A stretch of DNA of 64,000 nt from Ostrinia nubilalis (Eukaryota > Arthropoda > Insecta > Lepidoptera > Crambidae). Positions 43,166 to 55,600 of this stretch are shown piece by piece (the first letter of the stretch is position 1; each line of letters begins with the position of its first letter). A program made the translations under genes and the position numbers. The notes under the pieces are model-generated. The model was not told the origin of the DNA, did no database searches, and was given only the letters and a program-made list of their open reading frames with translations. The stretch covers positions 3,045,501 through 3,109,500 of the forward strand of contig NC_087093.1 in NCBI RefSeq assembly GCF_963855985.1, given 5' to 3'.

Positions 43166-46100
43166 TAAACTGCTTGAAAAGACAAATCCAACGAACCCAA
43201 ACTCGATGAGTTCATTTCTTTTATGTCATAAAGTGCAATAAATTCGTTGCCGCTGTAGCTAATATTGCAAAAGCATATAGCAATCTGCGGTCAATATTTA
43301 AAAAGTACAGTATATCTAGCAATTTTCCTCTAAAACAGAAGCAAAAACAGTGTATGTAGAGGCACAATGTTCGCAAGAGGAAACTTTAAATTCATCAGGG
43401 TGCAAACCAATTTCGCCGCCGGTTTTCAATTTGGCCCCAATCACGAGAGCCGCATTGGCTCCACGTCAAAGGCTACGACATTTCAACTTTGTAAGACGAT
43501 CAGCTATTAGCTTACTTTCTACTGGATCGATGTGGAAGGAAATTCATTAAGCCCTGTCGTCTGTTTTCTTTACTTTTTCCGTCTTTTGAATGTACGAGTA
43601 TGTTGTTAATTTCCAACAGTGATTAATATTTTCAATTCCTATCATTGGAGGTCCGAAAATATTTCTCATACAATTTGATACCATAATGATCATTCTTCAT
43701 AGAAAATTTAAAACCTACCATATTTAAAAACATAATCATTGATATTCATAATATCACTAATCATACACTTAGTTTTTACTAATATTTGTTTTCATATATT
43801 TTTCTATACTAACGATCGAAACTCATAATCATTCGAATAAAATAACTATAATATTCATAAATGTGATGTATCCTAATATTTGTTTTCATAAATTTATTGC
43901 TCATAAGTGTATTTATCCATATTATTGAAAATCATGATGTCTATATTCGTATTAAATCGTATTTTAACATTAAATTAATTTGAAATGGTCCAAAACAGCA
44001 ATATTTTGTGCCACAAAACTAACGTGACAGAAACGAATCGCTGCAAAACCGACTCCACGTAGTCTTGTCTGCCCTACCCCTAGAGTGTAATTTAAAAGCC
44101 GGAGGCGCGGAGGGAGGGCAGCCCTCGCCCGCTGTAACGAGGCTCAGGCGCCCGGGTGAGCTGGAGCGGCTGAGGCTGGTCGCCGAGGCGCCGAAGGCGC
44201 CGATGGCGATCCAAAAAGTCGAAGCTGCGGAAGCAAGCGTGGGTGCCTGAGCCTCGTTACGCAAGGGCGGAAGGGCTGCACATCCCGCAGCGCCGGAGAC
44301 GAGGAGATACCAATGCATGCTGCATGCTTGCTTTCATGCTGCATGCTCTGCATGCTTATCTACTCTATTAAATTATATATGATTTTTTAAAAGATACGAG
44401 TATGTCTGTTATAAAGTAAATTATTCTGAACAACAACATTATGAGTTGAAGTATGTTCTTAGTAACAACATTATTAATTAAAACAATATGATCAATGAAT
44501 GTTATGAAGAAAAAAAGATCTGAAAATAAAAATTATGTATTTTAAATGGTTCTTGGTAGTAACAATATTGATAAAAAAATTATGATTACTAACTGTTATG
44601 AGCTCCGATGGTAGTAATAAAAATGTATGAATAAAAAAAGCATGAAAAATAAAATTATGAAGAGAGATTATTATGAACACAAATCGGTAGTAAGACAAAG
44701 AATAGGATTTAGAATTTTATGTGAGCCAATATAGAACCGCTCAGAGACCAGGCTTTACATGTTAAGTAGTTAGAAAAGTTCACACAGCTTCATGCATCCC
44801 GAACGTGTTAACACCTCTTAAAGTAAAGATATTTAAAAGCACTTACAATACAACGTAACTTCTCATTTCCAGAGCAAAAATAAATCGACTCCGACTTTCC
44901 CAGCTTTGCATACGATCGTAACTCTCAATTTTCTGAATCGACAATTTTAAAAGGAACATAATCGTGTCCAACTTATACCGCATCCAATTTCCGTTGCCAT
45001 CAAAACTTACGACTAACATCGCGTTTTATTCCATAGATAACAAAGTGGACGAAAGCGAGTTCGTATTGAGTTGGAAATAGGGAATTCCCGGTTCTCTGAG
45101 GGGCTAGAGTTGGCCGGTTATCGATAGTTTATTTGCCAAAAGTTGGGAGTTTGACTTTGATCAATGGTAAGTTTAGGTTAATGAAAAATTTATTTAATCA
45201 ATTTTTGTTAAGTTGTCTATTACAATTATGAGGAGTTGACCTCATTTAATTATTGCTCTCATGAAGACACTGGTCTGCTTAATGCCTCTTCCTACTCGAC
45301 TGTCGACAAAGGATCTTAAGACAGACAGTGAAATTATTTTTCACTACAGGAGCACTACCATCTCTTATTATACTATTTGACCCACACTTTGCACGTTGGC
45401 CACATGGGTTTTGGAAATGCGATATATGGTTTTATAGCCTAGACTTTTTTACGTCGGGAAATGCTTTGCGCATACCCACTGGTCGATGGGGACGGCCAGT
45501 GGGTTATGTGGGATTATTTAATTCACTGAATCTCGTTCTTGATATCGATAAATTTATATTTCACTGGCAACACTAGTTCAAACTAGTAACTTAAACTTGA
45601 GTGCAAGTTGCAGCTCTCAAACATTCCAGCTAACGAGACGGTGCAGTCAGGTGAAAGTATACTGGAGTAATCGTTCCAAGGCCTTATTTCTTTTGGATTT
45701 GGGTCATTAGTTTCTTTTAAAGAGAGATGGCGCCACTGCCACGGTAAACAAAGGCTCCGCAATTATTTTAAATTTTTAAATATATACTGTAAATATCTTC
45801 AATAAAAATTGACAAAAGTTATCAACATCGCATAAACAATAAGTGATAGTGTTTGTGATTGAAAAAACTAAGAGAATATCGTGTTAAAATAGTGACAATA
45901 CTTGGCGATAAAAGACGCTTAATATATGAATACGTGTGCCTAAAACAGTACAAACTAAGTGAATATTTCTGTGCTATTGCACAAAACAAACGACAAAAAC
46001 TTATTTTAAAACAGTGTTTACAAACATCCATTAACAATAACTGAAAGTGTTGGTGACGGTCAAAACGTAATTTTAAATTGTATCATCACTTCATCAGTAC

Positions 46101-46185
46101 CCTATACCCAACAACGGACATTCAAATATTTGTATAGGCTTATTTTACTTAGACACTTATTTCGCCAGTGTCTCATAAATACTGT
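43166..46185. other. Repeat-rich DNA with GC-rich core, no gene seen
   Basis: A GC-rich stretch at 44060-44330 contains an inverted repeat (GTAACGAGGCTCAGGC near 44132 and its complement near 44246), and TGCATGC-type runs at 44313-44357. It is flanked on both sides by AT-rich sequence with ATTATGA / TCATAAT words in opposite orientation (43600-43980 and 44400-44700), suggesting one large fold-back or composite repeat. Open frames at 44019-44318 and 45328-45576 look like chance. Confidence 0.45.
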
Positions 46186-46256
46186 TTGGTCAAACGGCTA
46201 AGCGCGCCGATCCACACGCTAGCAGACGCGGCGGGTTCGCGTCCCAGAACGAAAAA
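46186..46256 (+). other. tRNA-like sequence upstream of the CR1-like ORF1
   Basis: Box A match TGGTCAAACGG (exact to TRGYNNARNNG) and box B-like GGTTCGCGTCC lie about 40 nt apart, 60 nt before the ORF1 ATG. It may be a SINE head or tRNA pseudogene in the 5' leader of the retrotransposon. T-arm pairing is imperfect. Confidence 0.4.
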
Positions 46257-46381
46257 TCTTTTTGTGAATTATTTTCTATCGAAGAAACTCGTCAATATAA
46301 AAATAACAATGTCAAGAAATAGTGCTAAAAATAGTCGCAAGATGTCGACACCAGTTACTTGTTTCAAATGCAAGACTCTGG

Positions 46382-47049
46382 CAGGCCTGGCTCACTCCGC
46401 GCGGTACATCCGATAATTACCTACAGCGAAGCGCCCCGCCGGCGGGTATTATATCAGTCGAGTGTCACGCGCGCGCCCGTCAGGACGCTGGCGTGCGTTG
46501 TAGCATGATTATAATTCTATGATCGAAGTATTATTTAAAAATGGACATAAAGAGAAAGAAATATTGTGCGGCGTTCGGGTGTTTAAATTCGAAAAGAAAT
46601 CTACCGGATTTATCTTTTTTTTTCGCTTCACAAAGATGCTGAAAGGTATGTTGGCCATGTAGGTAATCAATAATTCTTAGGATAGTATAGGAACCTAACC
46701 TACTATTACTACTGCTCAGAATTCGTTCGTTCGTTTCAGCCAAATGACGTCCACTGCTGGACAAAGGCCTCTCTCAAGGTTTTCCATAATTAATGCATAC
46801 TTACCTACATACGTACTTCATTACAAATAAGTAGATTAATTATTTTTTCACTAGACAGCAACCCTAACAGCGTAAGAAGAGTTCAGAGGCACGCGATAGA
46901 AAGAGACAAAACTTGTAGGTGAATAAAATTGTAGGTACGTAGTGCTGTGCGAGCTGAATTCCACTGTATCGCGTCGTAGCAAGACTCGCATTTATTTAAA
47001 TCGTCTTGCGGAGTAATCCTTCTGTACCTGTACTATTACTTATTCTGTG
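46382..47049 (-). mobile_element. 670-bp non-autonomous element, copy 3
   Basis: Minus-strand copy with the same ends, flanked by a perfect 7-bp duplication ACTCTGG (46375-46381 and 47050-47056). It inserted in codons for Thr-Leu in the ORF1 PHD finger of the CR1-like element. The empty site can thus be read directly from the coding frame, confirming the element's ends. Confidence 0.93.
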
Positions 47050-48203
47050 ACTCTGGTTGGTATCAGAGACACATTACTGTGCGCTGTATGCAATAATAGA
47101 TTTGAATTCGATTGCGCCGGTTTCTCAGAAAAACTGTACCAAACAATGAAACCAGAATCAAAGAAGAAATGGAGGTGTAATTCATGTAGCATACGCAAGC
47201 AACCAAATCCACCTTCGAACATCACATTGCGGAAAAAAACAAACTTATCACGTTCACCAAATTTGATAAACAACAATAGGCCTGTACCTAGTAGGGCCGC
47301 TCAGAATGCAGAGTCTCCATATTTCAGCCAAACAAAGTCGGAAGAGTCGCTGACATCCCCTGAGGAAATCATATCATCAAATAAGCAGACTGAAATCGAT
47401 GAAAATGAGATTTCGGGAAGTGAATCTTACTGTGAGATCTTCTCAAGAAGCGTTGAATTAGCTACTAACACGCAAGAAATACAAGAACTAATAATAAAAA
47501 TTGATGACCTTACCTCTAAACTTTCGAGCACACAAGAAGAACTAGACAACACTATCTTAGAAAAAAATGCGCTTGAAAAAGAAATAACGAGACTTAACAA
47601 TAAAATACATATTTTAGAAACTATCTGTCGTAATCCCCCAGTAAAGAAACCTATAACAAATAATATTAGACGAAAAGGATCATCTATAACTTCATACGAC
47701 GTATGTACTACCCCAGTGCCAATAATGACCCCAAACCGCAGTCGGAAAACACAAACTCACATAAAAACAGCTCAAACTGATGGAAAGGTACCCAAAATTA
47801 CCATCTTACAACAGAAAATTGCTAGATTGGATGAAGAGTTAGCTGACGCGTGCAGTCAAATAGACAGTCTGAATGAACAACTTACTGTACTAACAACAAA
47901 ATTATCTAATGAATCACATGATTTGACTGGCAATATAAAAGAGAAAGAAATCTGCTCACCAAGGGGATACACAGACTCGATAGATTTCACTAACAACCTG
48001 AAGACTAAATCGAGCAAGCGTATTTATATTATAGGAGACGAACAAATGAGAGGACTATCTAGTCTTCTACTTAAATATAGTCAAGAGAAACGGAATAACA
48101 CTTACAATACGTATGCTCACATCATACCTGAAGCCACCAGCTCCCAAATACTTGACCATTGCAATTATACAGTGTGAGTCACGTTAAAGTGTACATATGA
48201 AAA

Positions 48204-48332
48204 TATTGGGTAGTTTACTTATAAATAATATAAGTGGGTAGCAAGCAAACTTTGTATGTCAACCAGTTCGGAAATAAATCTTGTAGTGCACACACGCGTC
48301 TCATTTAAATTCCAAAAGACTGGTACATAATA
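48204..48332 (+). repeat. 5' LTR
   Basis: 129 bp, starts TATTGGGTAGTTTAC and ends GTACATAATA. Unusually short, and without the common TG...CA ends. A 128-bp alternative starting at the next base with a 6-bp duplication GAAAAT is equally possible. Confidence 0.85.
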
Positions 48333-48385
48333 GTGGCGACAGGACTGGGTTTTAAGTGCATTACATTAATAATATTATTTTAAAA

Positions 48386-50631
48386 ATGTCGGTCGGAAAA
48401 TTGGGCGAGTTTAATGTGGAAAGTGGAAATTGGCAGTTATATTGTGATCGGTTACAAATGTACTTTCTGGTGAACAATGTGGACGATAAGTTACAGTTAC
48501 CAACATTAATCTCAATCGTGGGTGAAGCCGCATACGAACTCATGGTTAATTTGTGCTCACCTAAAAACCAGCGGAAAAAACTTATAAAGAAGTGGTGGAA
48601 CTAATGTCTACGCATTTACAACCTACCCCGTCAATGTTAGCGGAGAGGTTTAAGTTTCGCCAATATAGACAATGTGAAGGCCAATCTATTGCTCAATTTG
48701 TGGAACAGTTAAAGAAATTATCGCGTTTTTGTGACTTTGGGACCGAACTCGACAGTAATATGCGGGACCAGTTTGTGTGCGGGCTGTGCAGTGACGGTAT
48801 TAGACAACGGCTGTTTGTGGAAAAAAAGTTGACTTTCTCAACGGCAACGGCGATCGCGTTATCGTTAGAGGCGGCGGAACGGGACGCTTTGGCAGTTGAA
48901 ACTACCGGCGTTAACTTTATGAAAAAACCGCCGGTGAGAAGAACAACGGGGTGTTGTGTGGCCTGTGGAGATTTTCGACATAAGGTGGAAAACTGTAAAT
49001 TTCGGGACTATGTGTGCAGTCGGTGCAAAAATGTAGGACATTTGCGGCGAATGTGCTCGTTGGCGGAGGTAAACGACGGTGACCGCAAAACGACCTTTAA
49101 CGGCTCGTTTACGTCATCGAGAGGCGGCGGCCGAGCGGGCGCTCGGAGCACCTACCGGGGCCGCGGTGCAGCACGGGGCGGCGGAAGACAATTCTACATG
49201 GGACAAGGCACGGAGAACAAGTCATCGACGGCGGCGGCGGGTCGGTCGGACTCGCGGGACACCGGGAACCGGCAGGGTGACTTCACGGGCATGTCGACCG
49301 AATATGTCCAGGACGATGAAGCGGACCAGGAGAGTGGTGACTATGAAGAACCCATGTTCCAGATGTCCTTAGCAAAGTATAGACCGGTGAGCGTTCTTGT
49401 AAAAATTAATGGAATTTTAATTAATATGGAAATAGATACGGGATCGGCAATTTCATGTATTAATGATAAAGTGTATAAACAAAAATTTATAAATGTACCT
49501 TTACAGTCATGCCAATTAGTTTTAACATTCTACGATGGAAGTAACATAAAACCGTTAGGTTTCATAAGTGTTGATGTACAATGTCAGGGCGTTACAAAAA
49601 AGCTAGATTTATATGTAATAAATAAAGGTACAACTAGTTTATTAGGCCGACAGTGGTTAGCCGAGCTGGAGATGTCTGTACCTAAAATTTGTATAAATAC
49701 AATTAGTACACCTTTAATGGACGGTTGGAACAAAAATGAATTTGTTAAAAATCTCAATTACAGATTTAAAGAAGTGTTTGAACCCGGACTCGGGTGTTTC
49801 ACGGGAGGGCGAGCGAGCCTGCGGCTGCGGGCGGGGGCGGAGCCGGTGTTCTGCCGCGCGCGGCCGCTGCCGTACGCGCTGCGCGAGCGCGTCGACGCCG
49901 AGCTCGACGCCATGCTGGCCAGCGGCGTCATCGAGCCCGTGGAGCACTCCGACTGGGCCACTCCTCTGGTAATCGTACACAAGCCGGATGGTTCTTTACG
50001 TCTCTGTGCAGATTTTAAAACTACTTTAAACAGGGTTTTGTTGGTAGATAAATATCCAGTTCCAAAAATAGAAGACTTATTTACTCTTTTAAATGGCAGT
50101 CAATATTTTACAAAAATTGACTTATCACAAGCGTACAATCAAGTTTTGTTAGATGACAGTAAAGAAAATGATTGTACAGGTCTAACGGTCATTAATACGC
50201 ATAAAGGTTTGTTCAAATATAAAAGATTAGTGTACGGACTAGCGTCTAGCCCAGGTATATTCCAAAGAATAATGACTAATCTGTTTAGAGAGCTACCAAA
50301 CGTAACTGTGTTCTTAGATGATATCCTGATTTCAAATACTACTAGAATAGACCACGAAAAAAGCATAGAAAAAGTCTTTAAAATATTAAAGGACAATGGG
50401 TTAAAGATAAAGAAACAGAAGTGTGAATTTTTTTCTCACCAAGTAAAATATTTAGGTTACGTAATAGATAGGGACGGTGTGCGAGTAGATCCAAGTAAAC
50501 TGGAACCAATAATCCAGATGACAGCACCTACAACCGTGTCGGAATTGAAATCTTTTCTAGGAATGGTCAATTTTTACGGTAAATTCATTAAAAATTTAAG
50601 CGTTTATCTGGCTCCTCTGTTTGACTTATAA
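48386..50631 (+). pseudogene. gag-pol: Gypsy Gag-protease-RT part of pol
   Basis: Starts ATG 48386 (MSVGKLGEFNVESGNW). A one-base shift near 48563 (in CCTAAAAACCAG) moves to the frame that is then open to 50631. Gag ends in two CCHC zinc knuckles (C-x2-C-x4-H-x4-C at about 48955-48996 and 49014-49055). The aspartic protease motif DTGS is at about 49433. RT follows with YPVPKIEDLF (about 50053) and the catalytic FLDDILIS (about 50310). A second one-base shift at about 50628 (GACTTATAAAG) separates RT from RNase H. Gag and pol share one frame apart from these, so no programmed gag-pol shift is needed. Sequencing error in the A-tracts could explain both. Confidence 0.85.
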
Positions 50632-51844
50632 AGAAAAATAACAGATGGTCATGGGGTAGTACCGAGCAAAGAGTTTTTGAAAAGGTGAAGGGCCTGTTGA
50701 AAAGCGCGGGCGTGCTGGCACACTACGACGCGTCGCGCGCCGCGGTGCTGACGTGCGACGCCGGCCCGCGCGGGCTGGGCGCCGTGCTGGCGCAGCGCGC
50801 CGCCGACGGCCGCGAGCGCGTCGTGGCCTACGCCTCGCGCGCGCTCACCCCAGCGGAGCTCAATTATAGCCAAATCCACAAGGAAGCCTTGGCCATAGTA
50901 TTCGCGGTGAAGAAATTTCACCAATATCTTTATGGTAGGAAATTTACACTTCGGACCGACCATAAACCGCTCGTGAGCATATTCGGTCCGAATTTAGGCA
51001 TACCTAACATGACAGCGAGTAGATTACAACGGTGGGCCATTATTTTATCAGCTTATGACTTTTCCATAGAGTACATTAAATCAGAGGAGAATACGGCGGA
51101 CGCACTTTCACGTTTAATAGCCGCACACAAGGAAAGCCGTGATAGTTCAGGGGACAGGGATATAGAACAAACTTATCTACACTTTGCTACCGAGGCATTA
51201 TTATTGAGTAACGAAACTATAAAAAAAGAAACGCAAAAAGACCCATTATTAGGTAGAATTATAAGTTACATACAAGATGGTTGGCCTGCCGATGTTGATA
51301 TTAAAGAACTTAAACCATATTTTAATAGGAAGTCGGAACTATACCTAGAAATGGGCTGCATTATGTGGGGACATCGTTTAGTAATCCCTAATGTCTGCAG
51401 AGACAAAGTATTGAGAGAACTGCATGACACACATACAGGTATAGTTAAAATGAAAAGCCTGGCCAGGAGCTACGTGTGGTGGCCCGGGCTGGACGAGGCC
51501 ATCGAGCGCCAGTGCGGCGCGTGCGGCGTGTGCGCGGCGCTGAGCGGCGCGCCGCCGGCGCACGCGCCCCGCTCGTGGCCCTGGCCCACACGCCCTTGGT
51601 CTAAGATTCACATAGATTTTTTAGGGCCTATAGCAGGTATGAAATTCTTGGTAATTATAGATGCAACATCTAAATGGATAGAATGTTTTAAGATGAATCA
51701 GACCACGGCCAGTAAAGTAATAGAAAGACTGAGAGACACTTTTGCTAGGTTTGGTTTACCAAAACAAATAGTCAGTGACAATGGGCCACCGTTTTCGAGT
51801 TCCGAATTTTCACAATTTTGTAATAATAATGGAATAGATCATAT
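50632..51844 (+). pseudogene. pol: Gypsy RNase H and integrase N-terminal part
   Basis: Continues pol after the frameshift. RNase H: Asp in TCDAGPRGLGAVLAQ and Glu in QIHKEALAI, then LRTDHKPLV. Integrase: zinc-binding HHCC region (LRELHDTHTG, CGACGVC), catalytic first D in HIDFLGPI (about 51610) and second D in SDNGPPF (about 51776). The 6-kb TIR element interrupts between the second D and the catalytic E, at codons for GIDHI. Confidence 0.85.
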
Positions 51845-53428
51845 CGACGGTCCCTACGTATAAAAACGTATCTGAAAACGGTTAATTTTACAGGAGAGCG
51901 GTTTGAAAGTTTAAACATGTGTAGCTCGCGTTTTAATTATCATACATTGATGAAATTTGGTATGATAGTTTTATATGAGGTATATTTTATAAAACATGAA
52001 GAATTATCAAAAAATAATCACAATAAGTGTATTATTTGTCATTTACTCACTTATACAACGGAAAGTTTCTAATTACAAATTACGTAAGTGGTACTTACTA
52101 ACTTTTACGTCGGAGTAATATATTTGTTAAAATTATTAACTGCCACATAAGTAGTTGTACACGGGAACAAAGTTCAGCTACTATTGACAGTAACTCTCTG
52201 TACGAGTCAACTCGCACATTTTTATTACTAATTAATTTATTGTTAACTTGCATTTTATTCATGCACTTTGGCCAGCTACGCCTGACCTACATTTGGGACT
52301 TTGGTAGTTCTAACATTTTTATAATCAGTGCAATAAAGCATTCGGCAGCTAATACACGTCTCTCAATAAATCCCATTAGCGGTTGATACGGCGTAGTTGT
52401 ATGACATCTTGACATCAGTCTTACTTTGACACCCCATCTTACACTCTCACTCTAGGCCCATAGTCCTGCTCGACGAGGCATAACAGCGTCCCGCCTCGTT
52501 TCTAGAGGTGGGCGCCGATATAAAATTGGTCGGCGGCGGCGCGCCGACTTTTTGACTTCGGCGGCGGCGGCGTCGGCGGCGTGACCTTGTTTGACCTTTA
52601 TTTATTAGGTATTTTTAAAAAATCGGCTTTTTTAGTATCTTTTGCCAAGACTAATCAGGTGGATTGCAGTTGGTTGGGGTTTGACACGATAGAGCCACTG
52701 CCGCAATGGTTTACTAGCTCTTTTGATCATAGATACTTTGATATTTGATTAGCGGGCTTGGCTGAGATCAGGTTTTCGTGTATTTCCTAAAGGCCAGCGT
52801 ACCAATGTGCCGATAAAAGTACCCTTAACATGTATTTTTGAACTCTTTGGAGGCACATAGTTAATGTTGGATTAGCTGACTGTCGGTCGAATATTATGTT
52901 CAGATCTGTTTTATTTATATTAATATGGTCTTTCCGTGTCATCCTACGGTCCAGGTTTTTAATGCAGGTTGATTGCAGTAATGTGTCGAGGTCTAGATTG
53001 GCCAGGGGATAAGTTTCACGTCTTAAATGATAACATGGTGAGACTTCGGGACTTGCTTACATACACCACTTGGTCAGTCAAGCATTAGTGGCATTTAGCT
53101 GACTTTGCAATAGTCTAGTCGCTTTATGATCACAGTTACATTTGGAAGGCCGCAGCTTTCTGGTGTCTGGGCTACTTTACTAGTAAATGTTATCGAATAC
53201 CGGACCAAGTATAGAGTCCTGGGGTACTCCAGCTCTGCAGTTAAAACAGAAAATTTTGTCAAGGAGTTTGATTTAAAACTGTCTGACACTGAGATAAGAC
53301 TCCATCAGCAAGTAGTAGAAGTGTACTTTTTAATTTCATAGAGTAGTCATTTATGCTAAACAGCTGAAGCCGCAGCGAAAGCAGACGTACAGGATTCTTT
53401 CTTTTCCAAACACATTGTACACAGATAT

Positions 53429-54350
53429 GTGCTTTTCGATATCTCCCCTCTCCAGCTTACCCCAAGTAGCTCAAGGTGTACTGAGATGATGGGCCCTAGA
53501 TGGGCACTGAAATGCCTGGACAGAGAGAGCCATAAACTGGCGTCACTGGTCGAAAGTTGGGCGACTGGCCCCGAGGAATTCGACCCCACAAGGGAGGCAG
53601 AGAGGTTCCGGGAGACCATATCGCACGTGTGTGACGCGGCGATGCCCAGAGTCAGGGCGTTGCCGCCACGCACAGCAGTGCACTTGTGGACCCAGGAGCT
53701 GGCTTGATTAAGAGAGGACTGTGTTGCAGCCAGGCGAGGCCGAAGGCTGCACAGAGACGAGTTACGGGACGCTCCATTATACGAGGAGTACTAACAAGCA
53801 AAGAAAGAGCTTCAGGGTGCGATAGGGGCGGCTAAAAACGCCGCCTGGGAGGAGCTCCTCTCCACCCTGAATCAGGATCCATGGGGGAGACCCTATAAGC
53901 TGGTTATGAACAAGCTCCGCATACGGGCTCCCCCACTCACCACCAGCATGGATCCTACCCTTTTTCGCACAGTTGTCGCTGCCCTCTTCCCTGAAGTCCG
54001 GTCTGATTTTACGCCGCCAGTCAGATACAGCGTGGCACAGGCAGATGCAGGGGATGCGCACAATGTCACGGAAGGAGAGCTAGGGGCGGCTATCCTACGC
54101 CTACAAGCTAAGAACACCGCTCCTGGCCCCGATGGAATTCCGGGGACGGCGTGGGTGATTGCCCTTAAGAACGGGATGGAGCCGCGCTTTCGCACTCTGT
54201 TAACGGCGTGCCTAAGGGAGGGAGTCTTTCCGCGAGTGTGGAAAACGGGGAAGCTCGTCCTCCTGAGAAAAGACGGCCGGCCAGCTGATTCCCCATCAGC
54301 ATACAGGCCCATTGTTCTGCTGGATGAGGCGGCAAAACTTTTTGAGATGA
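53429..54350 (+). pseudogene. R1-like non-LTR reverse transcriptase fragment
   Basis: 53429-53707 encodes a linker region (WALKCLDRESHKLASLVESW) and 53906-54350 the start of RT (NTAPGPDGIPGTAW, VWKTGKLVLLRKDGRP, SAYRPIVLLDEAAKLFE). A stop after WTQELA and another near 53790 interrupt the frame between them. The sequence ends abruptly before the catalytic YADD box. It resembles R1-clade elements; this is a dead fragment inside the hAT element. Confidence 0.75.
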
Positions 54351-54362
54351 AGATGATGAAGA

Positions 54363-54750
54363 TGTCCAGAAGCAGCATATGAAAAGATGCAAAATGGGCC
54401 CTCTCAAATCACAATGGGAAGGTTTGGCTGCACAGCGCCTAGAATGGCGGGAGATTGTGAAGAGGCGAATCCGCGAGTTCAAGGAGCAGCGCACAACTAA
54501 ACTCGACGCGAAACGCGATGATGTAAATTCCGTCCATCTGCCGCCATTCACTATAATTATGCTGGCGGCGTGCTCAGATACTCTCAATGTGCGAAGAGTT
54601 TGCCACGAAGATCGGCTATGTAAGTCATCTTCGGACGCACCAGCGCCGCCAAGACAGCTAAGTCGAAGTGTTCACCATGACCGAAATCGGTTGGATGAAT
54701 CATCATCATCAGCAGGTCTCAAAGATAGGAATAGTTGCAAGTCTCGGATC
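54363..54750 (+). pseudogene. 3' fragment of a second non-LTR element
   Basis: Frames read QWEGLAAQRLEWREIVKRRI and, after a frame change, a C2H2-like finger (MCEEFATKIGYVSHLRTHQR, about 54579-54638) that resembles C-terminal fingers of some insect non-LTR elements. An ATCATCATCATC run follows at 54697. It is a decayed 3' end, adjoining the R1-like piece by a GATGAAGATGATGAAGATG tract. Confidence 0.5.
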
Positions 54751-54837
54751 AAGTCCAATACTTGATCTTATTTTTGGATTGAACTGTAGATTTTTTGGAT
54801 TATCCGTGTCGTTAGGTTTAAATAAACCGGCTTGTCA

Positions 54838-55010
54838 TCAGGGCCGTCTTTAACCTACTAGGGGCCCTGGGCATTTAAGAATCTTAAGGATTAAAGGGGG
54901 CCCTTAAATATTATCATCTGGAAAATAGTCTTATTAGCAGATGGGGGCCCCCTCGTTCGCGGGGCTCTGGGCACGTGCCCAAAGTGCCCAGTGGGAAAGA
55001 GGGGCCTGCT
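54838..55010. repeat. GGGCCC-rich hAT-like fragment
   Basis: Starts CAGGGCCGTCTTTAACCTAC and contains GGGCCCTGGGCA and GTGCCCAAAGTGCCC inverted words. The start resembles ends of hAT MITEs, but no matching right end or duplication is seen. Confidence 0.4.
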
Positions 55011-55600
55011 TGTCATATAGCAAAGGTCTGAGATTTTTCTCGTCAGTTCGCACTCATGTGTATTACCGGATTTAATAGGCGGAGAACACTGAGGGAGGTA
55101 CTTTGTTGCCTTCCAGAGGTTGTGGTTCTTATTTGCATTCCGAGACATATTTGCCAATCTCTGTGTGAGTTATTCGCTTAAAGTATAATCCAATAGTGTA
55201 GGTTGTCTGCCAGACGAAGGCGGCGATTTTTTTCTTGACAGTAAGAGGGACCGGCGCCTCTCGCGATCAATTATTTACTAGACCAAACAGCAACTTGAAT
55301 AATGTACTGGATTAACGGTTAATATAGATAGTATCAAGTTATTTAATCAATTTATTAGTATATCAACGGTATTAAGTTCGCCTTGTGTACCAATTTATAT
55401 GGCATTAAAGAATAAACATTAAAGTTAGTTCTGCGTTCGAAACACAAATCCAGAAAGTACAGTATAGGAGAGGAATAAATTGCAAATAGTTGGTACAGTA
55501 TCAGTATCGGCGCGCCGACAGCTGGTCGTCGGCGGCGCCGGCGTGAAAAAATTCGCGGCGGCGGCGGCGCGCCGGCGTGGCGCCCACCTCTACTCGTTTC

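Larger units (their letters stand above)
52503..55592. mobile_element. hAT-type element, 3.09 kb, non-autonomous
   Basis: Terminal repeats TAGAGGTGGGCGCC / GGCGCCCACCTCTA with a perfect 8-bp duplication CTCGTTTC (52495-52502 and 55593-55600), the hAT hallmark. GGC/GCC-rich subterminal repeats follow each end (52540-52590 and 55500-55580), in inverted relation. No hAT transposase is found; the interior is filled with retroelement fragments. Confidence 0.9.

Noticed and set aside
45328..45576. Possible host gene fragment
   Set aside because: No domain, no splice signals and no conserved motif; likely chance.
49714..50018. Several Arg/Ala-rich frames in the GC-rich block
   Set aside because: They overlap the conserved gypsy RT in other frames and arise from high GC content.
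53893..54587. Minus-strand frames of 140-161 codons
   Set aside because: Antisense shadows of the R1-like and second non-LTR fragments.
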